Assembly: GCF_030160015.1 (NCBI RefSeq)
Contig: NZ_BSNN01000002.1
Coordinates: 124,001-188,000, forward strand
Source of the DNA: Amylibacter marinus
GTDB taxonomy: Bacteria > Pseudomonadota > Alphaproteobacteria > Rhodobacterales > Rhodobacteraceae
Length of the DNA stretch: 64,000 nt
Direction of reading: 5' to 3'
Position numbers and translations under genes: made by a program. The notes under the pieces were generated by a model, which saw only the letters and a program-made list of their open reading frames with translations, had not been told where the DNA came from and did not search any database. Below, in pieces: positions 8,829 through 18,010 of this stretch. Positions within the stretch are counted from its first letter, which is position 1. The number at the start of each line of letters is the position of its first letter.

Positions 8829-9875
8829 TTAGGTATGTGTTTTGCGGAGAGGGGGGCGCATGGGGCCGGTGGAATTCCCGACCACCAGCTGTGCCTCTAG
8901 TAGCGCGGTTTTGATCTGCGTTTCTGTGCCAGACACCTTTGCGATCAGCATTTCAGCCAGCTGGCGGCCGGCATCGCGTACAGACGATCGCACAGCAGTG
9001 AAAATTGGAACGCTTGATCCGTTTTCCAGATACGACAGGGCATCATCATGGGTCACAATTGAAACATCACGTCCCATTTTTAGCCCGCGTTCTTCGATGG
9101 CGCGCCGTGCGCCGATTGCGGAGATCATGGATGAGATAAGGAAGCCTGTTGGTGGGGTGTCCATCGACAACATTTCGCTGGCAGCGCGATAGCCGTAGCC
9201 CTCGGTCATTTCCCCAGAATAAAGTAGGGCCGGGTCTAACGCCAATGCGTGGTCTTTGTGTGCATCTTCAAAACCGTCTCGGCGTCGGGCGGCAAAATCC
9301 ATGGCCTCTAGACCATTTATCAAACCCAAGCGTTGATGCCCAAGATCAAGCAAGAAGCTGGTGGCGCGCCTAAAGGAGCTGCGATTATTGACATCTAGCC
9401 ACGTATAGGGGCCAGAATGTCCGGAAGAGCGGCCGTGTACAGCATAGGGCAGGCCAAGCTCATTTAGCAGATCAATCCGAGGTTCTTGTATAAGGGGGCC
9501 GTGAACGATTACCCCATCAACGGTGCCGCGTCTCTTGTGGTTGCGGTAAACTTCCTCTTCGGTGTTGTCATAGACCACCGAAAGGATCATTTCATAACCG
9601 TGACGGGCGTAGACATCGCCCGCACCGGCAATGAAATCCCCAAAAACGGGATTCATCATCTCGTGAGTTTGAGATACGGAAACCACATGCCCAATGGCCA
9701 ATGAGCGCCCCGTAGCGAGGCCCTTGGCGCGGACATTGGGGCTGTAGCCAAATTTGCGCGCGGCATCTTGTACGCGGTTGCGCGTTGCTAGGCTGACCTC
9801 TGGGTAGCCGTTAATTGCACGGCTAACCGTTGTTTGGCTCAGCCCCAGCTGTTTTGACAATTCCTTTAGATTCAT
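8829..9875 (-). CDS. aglR: LacI-family transcriptional regulator (AglR-like)
   Basis: 348 aa with an N-terminal LacI helix-turn-helix (LKELSKQLGLSQTTVSRAIN, then the hinge helix around residues 40-58) and a periplasmic-binding-protein-type sugar domain (GVIVHGPL, LGLINGL). It is divergent from the alpha-glucoside transport operon and is followed by the beta-glucosidase, the arrangement of the rhizobial agl locus. Two near-identical operators lie in the gap, one 6 nt ahead of its own start, so autoregulation is likely. Confidence 0.9.
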   Translation of the reverse strand: MNLKELSKQLGLSQTTVSRAINGYPEVSLATRNRVQDAARKFGYSPNVRAKGLATGRSLAIGHVVSVSQTHEMMNPVFGDFIAGAGDVYARHGYEMILSVVYDNTEEEVYRNHKRRGTVDGVIVHGPLIQEPRIDLLNELGLPYAVHGRSSGHSGPYTWLDVNNRSSFRRATSFLLDLGHQRLGLINGLEAMDFAARRRDGFEDAHKDHALALDPALLYSGEMTEGYGYRAASEMLSMDTPPTGFLISSMISAIGARRAIEERGLKMGRDVSIVTHDDALSYLENGSSVPIFTAVRSSVRDAGRQLAEMLIAKVSGTETQIKTALLEAQLVVGNSTGPMRPPLRKTHT

Positions 9876-9880
9876 TCTTT

Positions 9881-9899
9881 TTTACCAAAGCGCTTTCAA
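9881..9899 (-). promoter_or_regulatory. LacI-type operator, regulator-proximal
   Basis: TTTACCAAAGCGCTTTCAA. The core AAAGCGCTTT is a perfect palindrome centred on the CG step typical of LacI-family sites. It lies 6-24 nt upstream of the regulator start. A 19-bp copy in the opposite orientation with a single difference is at 10045-10063. Confidence 0.8.
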
Positions 9900-10016
9900 T
9901 TAGCCTGCTTCTTAATGACATTTTTCCGATACGTCAAAGTACATCTGTAAAAATAATTTGTTCTTGTGGCGCTTAACGTTCTTAAATTAGGCGGATTTTC
10001 AATTTACCTTGACTTT

Positions 10017-10045
10017 TTGACAGGGTTGTCAAATGTTGCGTTAAT
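10017..10045 (+). promoter_or_regulatory. Predicted sigma70-type promoter of aglEFGAK
   Basis: TTGACA at 10017-10022, a 17-nt spacer and GTTAAT at 10040-10045. The second LacI operator starts at the last base of the -10 element, a position at which bound repressor would block initiation. Confidence 0.5.
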
Positions 10046-10063
10046 TCAAAGCGCTTTGGTAAA
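10045..10063 (+). promoter_or_regulatory. LacI-type operator, aglE-proximal
   Basis: TTCAAAGCGCTTTGGTAAA, the reverse complement of the regulator-proximal site with one mismatch. Core AAAGCGCTTT at 10048-10057; centre-to-centre distance to the other site is 161 bp, so looping by a tetramer or two independent dimers are both possible. Confidence 0.8.
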
Positions 10064-10130
10064 TGATTCTGAGCGTCAAATTTCGTCGCCAAGGTATTCC
10101 TGCCAACCGCGATTACATGGGAGAAAAGTA

Positions 10131-11486
10131 ATGAGGAAAACATTTTATAGCTCTGTGGCTATTCTGGCGTTAGGGACTGGTATGGTGCAGGCGGATGATC
10201 ACTTGCTATTTGTGCCAGGAGAGGGTGGATTCAATTGGGATAGCTATAACGCCTTTGCTGCTGCGCATGATTTTGCTGGGCAAAAGGTGACCATTGCTGG
10301 GCCGTGGTTGTCGCCAGAATCTGGCTATTTCGACAATCTGTTGGCCTATTTTGAGAAGGCCACTGGCGCGGATGCCACCTACACTGGTTCTGATAGCTTT
10401 GAGCAGCAAATTGTAATTGATGCGGAGGCAGGTTCGGCCCCCAATATTGCTGTTTTCCCTCAGCCCGGTTTAATGGGTGTTATGGCCGGAAGTGGTTTAC
10501 TAACCCCTCTTGGCGATGAGTTGGCCGCTTGGACAACGGCGAATTTTGCGGCGGGGCAGTCTTGGGTCGATTTGGGAACATTTGCTGATAAAGAAGGCAA
10601 TGAGCAATTCTTTGGCATGTTCTTTAATGTCAATGTAAAGTCACTGGTTTGGTATGTGCCAGAAAATTTTGAAGACGCTGGGTATGATGTGCCAAACAGC
10701 ATGGAAGAGCTAAAGGCGCTGACGGATCAAATCGTGGCCGATGGTGGAACGCCGTGGTGTATTGGGCTGGGTTCAGGTGCCGCGACCGGTTGGCCGGCCA
10801 CAGATTGGGTTGAGGATCTGCTGTTACGCACACAAACACCGGATGTGTATGATGCATGGGTGAAAAACGAAATTCCCTTTAATGATCCACGAATTGTAGC
10901 CGCGATCGATGAATTCGGGGCCTTCGCCCGCAAGGATGAATATGTGGTTGGTGGGGCGGGTGCTGTTGCCACTACAGATTTCCGCGATAGTCCTGTTGGT
11001 ATGTTCTCGGCACCTCCAGCCTGTTATATGCATCGTCAGGCGTCCTTTATTCCTGCGTTTTTCCCCGAAGGCACCGAAGTAGGCGAAGACGCTGATTTCT
11101 TTTACTTCCCAAGCTACGAGAACAAAGCGCTGGGCAATCCAGTGTTGGGTGGTGGTACATCGCTTGCCATTACGAATGCCTCAGATGCGACCGCCGGTTT
11201 CATCGAGTTTTTGAAAACCCCATTTGCGCATGAAATTATGATGGCTCAAGGTGGGTTTCTGACGCCCCATTCTGGTGTGAATGCTGATACCTATCAAACG
11301 GAAACGCTGAAAGGTCTGGGAGACATTCTTCTGGGGGCCACAACTTTTCGTTTCGATGGCTCTGATCTGATGCCTGGCGGTGTTGGGGCAGGAACCTTCT
11401 GGACTGGCATGGTGGATTACACTGGTGGTGCCAGCGCCTCCGATGTGGCGGACAGCATTCAGAAAAGCTGGGAAGCCTTGAAATAA
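10131..11486 (+). CDS. aglE: Alpha-glucoside ABC transporter, periplasmic binding protein AglE
   Basis: Captures alpha-glucosides (sucrose, maltose or trehalose class in the characterised rhizobial system) in the periplasm. 451 aa from the ATG at 10131, which has GGAGAAAAG in front and gives a clean Sec signal peptide (MRKTFYSSVAILALGTGMVQ then A-D). A start further upstream at 9966 would read through the promoter and operator and destroy the signal peptide. Family extracellular binding protein 1. First gene of aglEFGAK. Confidence 0.92.
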   Translation: MRKTFYSSVAILALGTGMVQADDHLLFVPGEGGFNWDSYNAFAAAHDFAGQKVTIAGPWLSPESGYFDNLLAYFEKATGADATYTGSDSFEQQIVIDAEAGSAPNIAVFPQPGLMGVMAGSGLLTPLGDELAAWTTANFAAGQSWVDLGTFADKEGNEQFFGMFFNVNVKSLVWYVPENFEDAGYDVPNSMEELKALTDQIVADGGTPWCIGLGSGAATGWPATDWVEDLLLRTQTPDVYDAWVKNEIPFNDPRIVAAIDEFGAFARKDEYVVGGAGAVATTDFRDSPVGMFSAPPACYMHRQASFIPAFFPEGTEVGEDADFFYFPSYENKALGNPVLGGGTSLAITNASDATAGFIEFLKTPFAHEIMMAQGGFLTPHSGVNADTYQTETLKGLGDILLGATTFRFDGSDLMPGGVGAGTFWTGMVDYTGGASASDVADSIQKSWEALK

Positions 11487-11505
11487 CCGATTAATTTCAA
11501 TGTTC

Positions 11506-11533
11506 TGGCAATCTGGTATCTGCTGGGTTGCCA
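11506..11533 (+). other. Stem-loop between aglE and aglF
   Basis: TGGCAA (11506-11511) pairs with TTGCCA (11528-11533) across a 16-nt loop, followed by a T-rich but interrupted tract. Such hairpins after binding-protein genes often protect or partly terminate the message so that binding protein outnumbers permease. Only 6 bp, hence modest confidence. Confidence 0.35.
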
Positions 11534-11588
11534 ATTTATTTGTTTTGGATAACATCACAAAATTCATCAGCACCATTGGGAGGAACCT

Positions 11589-12590
11589 ATGAATCCTGCA
11601 CTTCAGGGATTGCTAACAATCATCATCGGTGTTGGTGGCTGTGTGTCTTATTTTTACCTTTCTAATCAATTTTTGGACAAAGTGCTTTATCCGCCAACGG
11701 GGGAAAATGCCGGGCGCAATATCAATCGCGCCAATACCCTACGCCCCTGGTTGTTTTTGGCGCCGGCGATTTGTGCGCTGGGCATTTATTTGGCCTATCC
11801 GGTTATAGAAACATTGCGTCTGTCGGTGACCGACCGCGCCCAGGATGGGGCCTTTGTTGGCGGGGCAAACTATGCGCGGATGTTTGACGACGATAAATTC
11901 TGGGAGGCGGTTCAGAATAATTTCTTATGGTTGTTGGTTGTTCCAGCGCTATCGACGGCCTTTGGGTTGTTGGCGGCGCAGCTTACCGACCGTATCAGTT
12001 GGGGGCCTATCGCCAAAGCATTTATTTTTATGCCAATGGCGATTTCATTCGTGGGGGCGGCGGTGATATTCCGCCTGATTTACGATATGCGCCCAATTGA
12101 TCAAAACCAAATTGGCATTTTAAACGCGCTGTATTTGCATTTTGGTGGCGATGCGCCCATTGTTTGGTTGACCATTCCGTTTTGGAATAATCTATTTTTG
12201 ATGATCGTATTGGTATGGATTCAAACAGGTTTTGCTATGGTAATCCTATCCGCGGCCCTGCGCGGGATACCAGAAGAGACCGTAGAGGCCGCGATTATTG
12301 ATGGGGCCAACCCCTTTCAAATATTCTTTAAGATCAAAATACCACAGATATCTGGAACCATTGTGGTTGTTTGGACAACCATCACCATAGTGGTGCTGAA
12401 GGTTTTCGATATCGTCTTTGCTATGACCAATGGACAATGGGAAACTCAGGTTTTGGCCAATTATATGTACGACAAGCTGTTCCGCGCCAATGATTGGGGG
12501 GGCGGGTCGGCAGCGGCAATGATTATCATGTTGATGGTAACCCCGATATTGATTTGGAATATCCACAATGCCCGCAAGGAGATGAAGTAA
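11589..12590 (+). CDS. aglF: Alpha-glucoside ABC transporter permease AglF
   Basis: 333-aa inner-membrane permease of the MalF type: an extra N-terminal helix (about residues 5-25), six core helices and the EAA cytoplasmic loop (PEETVEAAIIDGANPFQIFF) that contacts the ATPase AglK. Start backed by GGGAGGAAC. It ends with TAATG, sharing one base with the aglG start. Confidence 0.93.
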   Translation: MNPALQGLLTIIIGVGGCVSYFYLSNQFLDKVLYPPTGENAGRNINRANTLRPWLFLAPAICALGIYLAYPVIETLRLSVTDRAQDGAFVGGANYARMFDDDKFWEAVQNNFLWLLVVPALSTAFGLLAAQLTDRISWGPIAKAFIFMPMAISFVGAAVIFRLIYDMRPIDQNQIGILNALYLHFGGDAPIVWLTIPFWNNLFLMIVLVWIQTGFAMVILSAALRGIPEETVEAAIIDGANPFQIFFKIKIPQISGTIVVVWTTITIVVLKVFDIVFAMTNGQWETQVLANYMYDKLFRANDWGGGSAAAMIIMLMVTPILIWNIHNARKEMK

Positions 12591-13744
12591 TGGATAATAT
12601 CGCGGGCAAGAAGTCATCCCTTACTTGGGCTGTTCATATTTCAGTGGTGGCACTGGTATTGTTATGGGTTTTCCCCACGGCCGGGTTGCTGGTATCTTCG
12701 TTTCGAACCTCAGAACAAATCATCAGCTCTGGTTGGTGGCAATCCTTAACTCCATCAGAGATCAGCGCACAGCACCGTGCCGTTGATCCAGATGATCACC
12801 GCATTTCCGACGGCGCTGGCTACCGTGTCGAGGGCGCTATTTTTGCAAAAAAATCCAAAATCCCAGAAATTATTTCATGGGGCACTTCATCGCGCGCGAT
12901 AGATGCCTATCGCGTTGGTGAAGTTGCAGACCTAGGTGAGGGGGAGACCTTTAGCATCGCTGCAGATGGGTCATATGTATGGCGGGGAAATGATAAACAG
13001 ATTTCTGGCCGAGGACAGCGGTTTTTCATAACCGCGCTAGTGCCGCCAGAATTCACAACCGACAATTATCATTTCGTTTTGTTTGATGAAAACAACAGAC
13101 AAGGCATGACCAAGGCGTTTTTTAACACCTTAACGGTTACGATTCCTGCAACGATCATTCCCATTCTCATCGCCGCATTTGCCGCATATGCCTTGTCATG
13201 GATGGAATTTCCGGGCCGCTCGTTGCTGATTGCCGCGGTGGTTGGGCTGCTGGTGGTACCTCTGCAATTGGCTCTGATCCCATTGCTAAAGTTGCACAAT
13301 GATATCGGCATCGGCAAAGGCTATCTGGGCGCATGGCTGGCGCATACGGGGTTTGGCCTTCCGATGGCGATCTATTTGTTGCGAAACTATATGGTTGGAT
13401 TGCCACGCGATATCATAGAAAATGCCAAGGTGGATGGGGCGACTGATTTTCAGATTTTTGTAAAAATCATCCTGCCACTGTCTTTCCCTGCGCTTGCGTC
13501 TTTTGCCATCTTCCAGTTCTTGTGGACATGGAATGATCTATTGGTTGCAATGGTGTTTTTGATCGACAGCTCTGGCGAAACCACGGTGATGACCCGCCAG
13601 ATTGTAGAGTTGCTGGGCACATTTGGCGGCGATTGGGAGGTTCTATCAACGGCGGCATTTGTGTCAATTTCGGTACCCTTGGTGGTCTTCTTTGCTATGC
13701 AAAAATATCTGGTGCGCGGGTTGTTATCTGGCTCGGTTAAATAG
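12590..13744 (+). CDS. aglG: Alpha-glucoside ABC transporter permease AglG
   Basis: 384-aa MalG-type permease. The ATG at 12590 overlaps the aglF stop, gives a proper first membrane helix (TWAVHISVVALVLLWVFPTA) and is preferred to frame extensions inside aglF. A long periplasmic insertion of about 130 residues between the first two helices (residues about 45-170) is typical of AglG rather than of MalG. The EAA loop is around ENAKVDGATDFQIFVKIILP. Followed after 10 nt by aglA. Confidence 0.93.
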   Translation: MDNIAGKKSSLTWAVHISVVALVLLWVFPTAGLLVSSFRTSEQIISSGWWQSLTPSEISAQHRAVDPDDHRISDGAGYRVEGAIFAKKSKIPEIISWGTSSRAIDAYRVGEVADLGEGETFSIAADGSYVWRGNDKQISGRGQRFFITALVPPEFTTDNYHFVLFDENNRQGMTKAFFNTLTVTIPATIIPILIAAFAAYALSWMEFPGRSLLIAAVVGLLVVPLQLALIPLLKLHNDIGIGKGYLGAWLAHTGFGLPMAIYLLRNYMVGLPRDIIENAKVDGATDFQIFVKIILPLSFPALASFAIFQFLWTWNDLLVAMVFLIDSSGETTVMTRQIVELLGTFGGDWEVLSTAAFVSISVPLVVFFAMQKYLVRGLLSGSVK

Positions 13745-13754
13745 GGGTAGCTTC

Positions 13755-15431
13755 ATGAATAAAATAGAAAAACAACCCTTGGGGCCGAGAATGACTGATG
13801 ATCCTGAATGGTGGCGCGGTGCCGTAATTTACCAAATTTACCCGCGTAGCTTCCAAGATAGTAATGGTGATGGGATCGGAGACTTGGCGGGGATTGCTGC
13901 GCGTCTTCCCTATATTTCAAGCCTTGGGATCGATGCTATTTGGATATCCCCGTTCTTCACCTCTCCGATGAAGGATTTCGGCTATGATGTTGCCGATTAT
14001 TGCGACGTTGACCCAATGTTTGGTACTTTGGGCGATTTTGATCAGGTGATTGAAACTGCCCATGAGCTGGGGCTAAAGGTTATGATCGATTTGGTGATGT
14101 CTCATACCAGCGATCAGCATCCATGGTTTTCCAACAGCCGCAAATCACGCGATGAGGAAAGATCAAATTGGTATGTCTGGGCTGACCCCAAGCCGGATGG
14201 AACGCCGCCTAACAACTGGCTGTCGATATTTGGGGGCTCTGCGTGGCAATGGGATGCGCGCCGCGAGCAATACTATCTGCATAACTTCCTGACCAGCCAG
14301 CCTGATTTAAACTTTCACGAACCTGCGGTACAAGAGGCGCTATTGGATGTTGCACGGTTCTGGCTAGAGCGAGGCGTAGATGGCTTCCGCCTAGACACCA
14401 TCAATTTCTATACCCATGATGCGCAATTGCGCGATAACCCCGCCCTTGCGCCGGAAAAGCGTAACGCCACCATTGCACCCTCGGTTAATCCCTATAATCA
14501 TCAGGAGCATCTGTATTCTAAAAACCGCCCAGAGAATCTGGCGTTTTTGCGAAAACTACGCGCCGTGATGGAACCCTACGGTGCGGCGGCAGTGGGCGAA
14601 GTGGGCGATGCCCAACGCGGCTTGGAGATCATGGGCCAATACACGGCCGGAACTGATCTAATGCAGATGTGCTATGCCTTTGAGTTCCTATGTGCAGTGC
14701 AGCCCACGGCCACACGCATTGCCGAGGTTTTGCAGACCGTTGATGAACTGGCAGCGGATGGCTGGGCGTGCTGGGCATTTTCAAACCATGACGTGATGCG
14801 CCATGCCAGCCGGTGGAACCTATCGGATGCCGCCCAGAGGGTTTTTGCAACGCTTCTGATGTGCCTGCGCGGATCGGTCTGTATATATCAAGGAGAAGAG
14901 CTGGGCCTGCCTGAGGCCGATGTGCCCTTCAGCGCCTTGCAAGATCCCTATGGGATAGAATTTTGGCCAGAATTTAAGGGCCGCGATGGTTGTCGCACCC
15001 CGATGGTCTGGGATCAAAGTGGCGAAAATGCAGGGTTCTCTACGTCGAATACCCCGTGGTTACCTGTTTCCAAAGAGCATCTGAAAAGCTCTGTTGCAGC
15101 CCAAGAAGATGCACCAGATGCCGTGTTACATCATTACCGGCGCGCAATTGCACTGCGCTCTGAGCACCCAGCATTGGCGAAGGGTAAACATGCGGATATC
15201 CAAGTAAATGGGACAGTGCTGTCGTTCATTCGCACCTATGAAGATGTGGCGATATTCTGTGCTTTCAATCTGGGGGAGGAGCCCGCGGAGGTTAATCAGC
15301 CGGCGGGTACATGGCGGAAATTGAGCCCTGATCAGCCGCTCGGCCCTATAGCTGGTGCAGAGATCAGCCGATTAGAGGCGTGGCAATCCTGCCTCTTGAT
15401 CCGCGAACCGCAGCTTACAAAGGGAACATAA
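13755..15431 (+). CDS. aglA: Alpha-glucosidase AglA (GH13)
   Basis: Cytoplasmic hydrolysis of the imported alpha-glucoside. 558 aa from ATG at 13755. GH13 signatures in order: QIYPRSFQDSNGDGIGDL near the start, DLVMSH, nucleophile Asp214 in GFRLDT, acid Glu282 in VGEVGD and Asp346 in FSNHD. No signal peptide. Located between the permease genes and the ATPase as in the rhizobial aglEFGAK order. Oligo-1,6-glucosidase or sucrose-hydrolysing specificity cannot be distinguished by eye. Confidence 0.93.
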   Translation: MNKIEKQPLGPRMTDDPEWWRGAVIYQIYPRSFQDSNGDGIGDLAGIAARLPYISSLGIDAIWISPFFTSPMKDFGYDVADYCDVDPMFGTLGDFDQVIETAHELGLKVMIDLVMSHTSDQHPWFSNSRKSRDEERSNWYVWADPKPDGTPPNNWLSIFGGSAWQWDARREQYYLHNFLTSQPDLNFHEPAVQEALLDVARFWLERGVDGFRLDTINFYTHDAQLRDNPALAPEKRNATIAPSVNPYNHQEHLYSKNRPENLAFLRKLRAVMEPYGAAAVGEVGDAQRGLEIMGQYTAGTDLMQMCYAFEFLCAVQPTATRIAEVLQTVDELAADGWACWAFSNHDVMRHASRWNLSDAAQRVFATLLMCLRGSVCIYQGEELGLPEADVPFSALQDPYGIEFWPEFKGRDGCRTPMVWDQSGENAGFSTSNTPWLPVSKEHLKSSVAAQEDAPDAVLHHYRRAIALRSEHPALAKGKHADIQVNGTVLSFIRTYEDVAIFCAFNLGEEPAEVNQPAGTWRKLSPDQPLGPIAGAEISRLEAWQSCLLIREPQLTKGT

Positions 15432-15434
15432 GTC

Positions 15435-16529
15435 ATGGCGAATTTGAGATTATCGAACGTTGCAAAAACCTATGGGGGCAAGGTCGAGGTGTTGAAGAAC
15501 ATTAACCTTGATATCCAGCAAGGCGAGTTGATCGTGTTTGTTGGCCCTTCGGGTTGTGGAAAATCCACTCTGTTGCGTATGGTTGCGGGCCTAGAAAAAA
15601 TCACCGATGGCGTATTGGAAATCGATGGTATGGTGGTAAACGATGTGCCCCCATCACAACGCGGCATTGCTATGGTTTTTCAATCCTACGCACTGTATCC
15701 GCATATGACGGTACGCGAGAACATGAGCTTTGCTTTGAAGTTGGCAAAAAAATCCCGTAGTGAAATAGACCAAGCGGTCATGCATGCTGCAAAAATCTTA
15801 CAGCTAGAAGACTATCTGGATCGATTACCAAAGGCGCTATCGGGGGGGCAACGTCAGCGAGTGGCCATTGGGCGAAGTATTGTGCGTGACCCCAAGGTAT
15901 ACCTGTTTGACGAGCCGCTCTCTAATTTGGATGCCTCGTTGCGTGTTGCTACCCGCCTAGAGATCGCCCAGCTTAAGGAAACGATGCCGGATTCTACAAT
16001 GATTTATGTGACACATGATCAGGTTGAGGCAATGACCTTGGCCAGCCGGATCGTGGTTTTGGCCAACAAAGGTATTGCACAGGTTGGCACCCCGATCGAG
16101 CTATACGAGCGTCCTGAAAACGAATTTGTCGCCCAGTTTATCGGCTCGCCTGCAATGAATTTGCGCGCAGGCGTGATCGTTGGTGCAGGTAAGCAAACGG
16201 TGGTGGATCTGGACGGTGGCGGGCAAGTTGTTTCTGATGCGCCATCCCGCGAGGCCGATCTGGGGGCAAAGGTGAATGTAGGCATTCGTCCCGAGGATTT
16301 CCAACCTACCGACGCAGACAGTTATGCCTATCAGGGCAGGGTGGCGATAACCGAAGATTTAGGCGAGGTTACCCTACTATATTTCGAGGCACCAATAGGT
16401 GAACCGGCAGTGATCTGTAAAATCCAAGGCAGCCATCCGGATATGCGTGGCAAATCCCAGAAATTGATGGCTGATCCCAGCAAGGTACAGGTGTTCCTAG
16501 AGGGAAGATCACTACACTATCAAAACTAG
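15435..16529 (+). CDS. aglK: Alpha-glucoside ABC transporter ATPase AglK
   Basis: 364-aa MalK/UgpC-type ATPase: Walker A GPSGCGKST (37-45), Q-loop FQSYALYPHMTV, signature LSGGQRQRVAIGRS (136-149), Walker B VYLFDEPLSNLD (156-167), H-loop in YVTHDQVEAM and a C-terminal TOBE/regulatory domain. Three bases after aglA; last gene of the operon. A TGGACA/TGTCCA hairpin follows at 16535-16553 but lacks a T-run. Confidence 0.94.
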   Translation: MANLRLSNVAKTYGGKVEVLKNINLDIQQGELIVFVGPSGCGKSTLLRMVAGLEKITDGVLEIDGMVVNDVPPSQRGIAMVFQSYALYPHMTVRENMSFALKLAKKSRSEIDQAVMHAAKILQLEDYLDRLPKALSGGQRQRVAIGRSIVRDPKVYLFDEPLSNLDASLRVATRLEIAQLKETMPDSTMIYVTHDQVEAMTLASRIVVLANKGIAQVGTPIELYERPENEFVAQFIGSPAMNLRAGVIVGAGKQTVVDLDGGGQVVSDAPSREADLGAKVNVGIRPEDFQPTDADSYAYQGRVAITEDLGEVTLLYFEAPIGEPAVICKIQGSHPDMRGKSQKLMADPSKVQVFLEGRSLHYQN

Positions 16530-16574
16530 TGCGATGGACAGGGTATTTTGTCCAACAAAAGTGTTTGGCATTCC

Positions 16575-17621
16575 CTAATAGAGATGGTTGGCACCCCAGA
16601 AAAACCCAAAGGCAATTACCGGGGCTGAGATCAGCGCGGCAAGGGCCAAAAGTTTCAGGGCTGAAAAGGGGCGTTCACCAAATGTGCGTCCCTTTAGGCC
16701 GCATGTGACGATTTTATAGGCCTTGGACTGATACTGATAGTGCTGGATCCAGACCGGCAGTAGAATGCGCCGGTAATGGATGCCACTTGTATCCGTAACA
16801 TAGCTGATATTCACAATATTTGACTTCTTTGAGTGCGACTTTATGCGATTTCGTAAAAGAAGACCTTTGTCGGATTCATTCAGCTTCAACCCCTTGCGCA
16901 CCGAGTGATGATGGCGTTCTGCGGCAAATCCAGCGATATAGGCGGCGTCAAAAGGGCGGAGATCTGCAGGATCAAAATCATGCAGTATCCCATCGCGGAT
17001 CAGGGGGGTGATATGTTCCGACGCAGGCATCAACAAATCGTCAAATTGAGTGCGCATCTCGCCCTTGGTTCGGCGGAGTTTTGACTTTTTACCACGATAA
17101 ACACGGTATGTTATCGTGTAGTTGACGAGCTCGGTGCTGTCGAATGTCCAAAATGGTACATAGATACCTACCACACGCCCCTGCGCCGCCGTTTCTGCCA
17201 AATCCGCAGGTGCGGCCCAGCGTTTAGAGATCCAGTTATGGCAGCTCTGTTGAGCCTGTTCAGCACCAACCGCGAAAGGGATCATGCCTAAAATCGCATA
17301 GCTTTCGTCCATTGCCGACTTGACCAAGGCACCATTGCAATAGGGGCACTGTTGAGATAGGGCGTGCCCCTTGAAAACAACTTCGCCCCCACAGGTTTGG
17401 CATTGATAGGGGCGGTCTTGGGTAAAACGCGGCTGTTCAGTATGTGGTAGTTCGGGATCGTAGTGCTGCTCGATACTGGGGTCTTTCTCGGCGTCCACTT
17501 TGATGCGATGGGCGGTGCCACAACTTTGACATGTAAGGGCGCCGGTTGTCGGGGTATAGGCGCATTGGCCGGCGCAATTGGTGCATAGCAAATCTGATTG
17601 CGCAATCTTTGTGCTAGTCAT
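16575..17621 (-). CDS. Zinc-ribbon membrane protein, function unknown
   Basis: 348 aa. The N-terminus holds three CxxC-type knuckle pairs (CTNC, CQSC, CQTC) plus CPYC, i.e. two stacked zinc ribbons resembling primosome PriA-like or rubredoxin-type ribbons; a mostly soluble middle region rich in basic residues; and one C-terminal membrane helix (LLALAALISAPVIAFGFFW). I choose the ATG at 17621, which overlaps the stop of the upstream membrane gene, over a TTG at 17627. Probably an inner-membrane protein; no reliable function. The pair with the 103-aa gene appears to be an operon. Confidence 0.7.
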   Translation of the reverse strand: MTSTKIAQSDLLCTNCAGQCAYTPTTGALTCQSCGTAHRIKVDAEKDPSIEQHYDPELPHTEQPRFTQDRPYQCQTCGGEVVFKGHALSQQCPYCNGALVKSAMDESYAILGMIPFAVGAEQAQQSCHNWISKRWAAPADLAETAAQGRVVGIYVPFWTFDSTELVNYTITYRVYRGKKSKLRRTKGEMRTQFDDLLMPASEHITPLIRDGILHDFDPADLRPFDAAYIAGFAAERHHHSVRKGLKLNESDKGLLLRNRIKSHSKKSNIVNISYVTDTSGIHYRRILLPVWIQHYQYQSKAYKIVTCGLKGRTFGERPFSALKLLALAALISAPVIAFGFFWGANHLY

Positions 17622-17925
17622 TGCCAAGGGCCTGTAGAATGCTTAACAGAATTTCCAATCGTTTAAAGCTGCGCTCGATGGCGCCATCCAAATCTCCGGT
17701 GATCCACCAGTCACCGCAAATGGTGGCGAAATACCAAGATGCGAACAGCCATAGTACGATGATCATCCAACCAGAGATACTTCGGATAAACCCAGCCGAT
17801 CCCTGTTTTAGCTCATGTTTGGCCTCATAAACCTTGATCAGCTTCTTGATGGGGAAAACCCCAATACTTGTGGCCGTGCATAAAACAAGAAATGTGGCCA
17901 GAAGGGCGGCAGTCGAAGAGAGCAT
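17614..17925 (-). CDS. Small membrane protein, function unknown
   Basis: 103 aa with two hydrophobic helices (about residues 4-24 and 50-70) separated by a charged loop (KKLIKVYEAKHELKQ). Its stop overlaps the start of the zinc-ribbon gene, which suggests that the two are made together. I do not recognise the family. Confidence 0.6.
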   Translation of the reverse strand: MLSSTAALLATFLVLCTATSIGVFPIKKLIKVYEAKHELKQGSAGFIRSISGWMIIVLWLFASWYFATICGDWWITGDLDGAIERSFKRLEILLSILQALGND

Positions 17926-18010
17926 TTTATCTATCGCACAGTTGGAATGTGCAATTTCTATCCTATGGATGGCGGCGCGTACAGGATTAGATTACCGCGC
18001 CAACCTAGGC

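Noticed and set aside
9966-10130. N-terminal extension of aglE
   Set aside because: It would cover the promoter and operator, and hides the signal peptide; the ATG at 10131 has a strong ribosome site.
16535-16553. TGGACA/TGTCCA hairpin after aglK as terminator
   Set aside because: Six base pairs, no T-run afterwards; not counted as a terminator.
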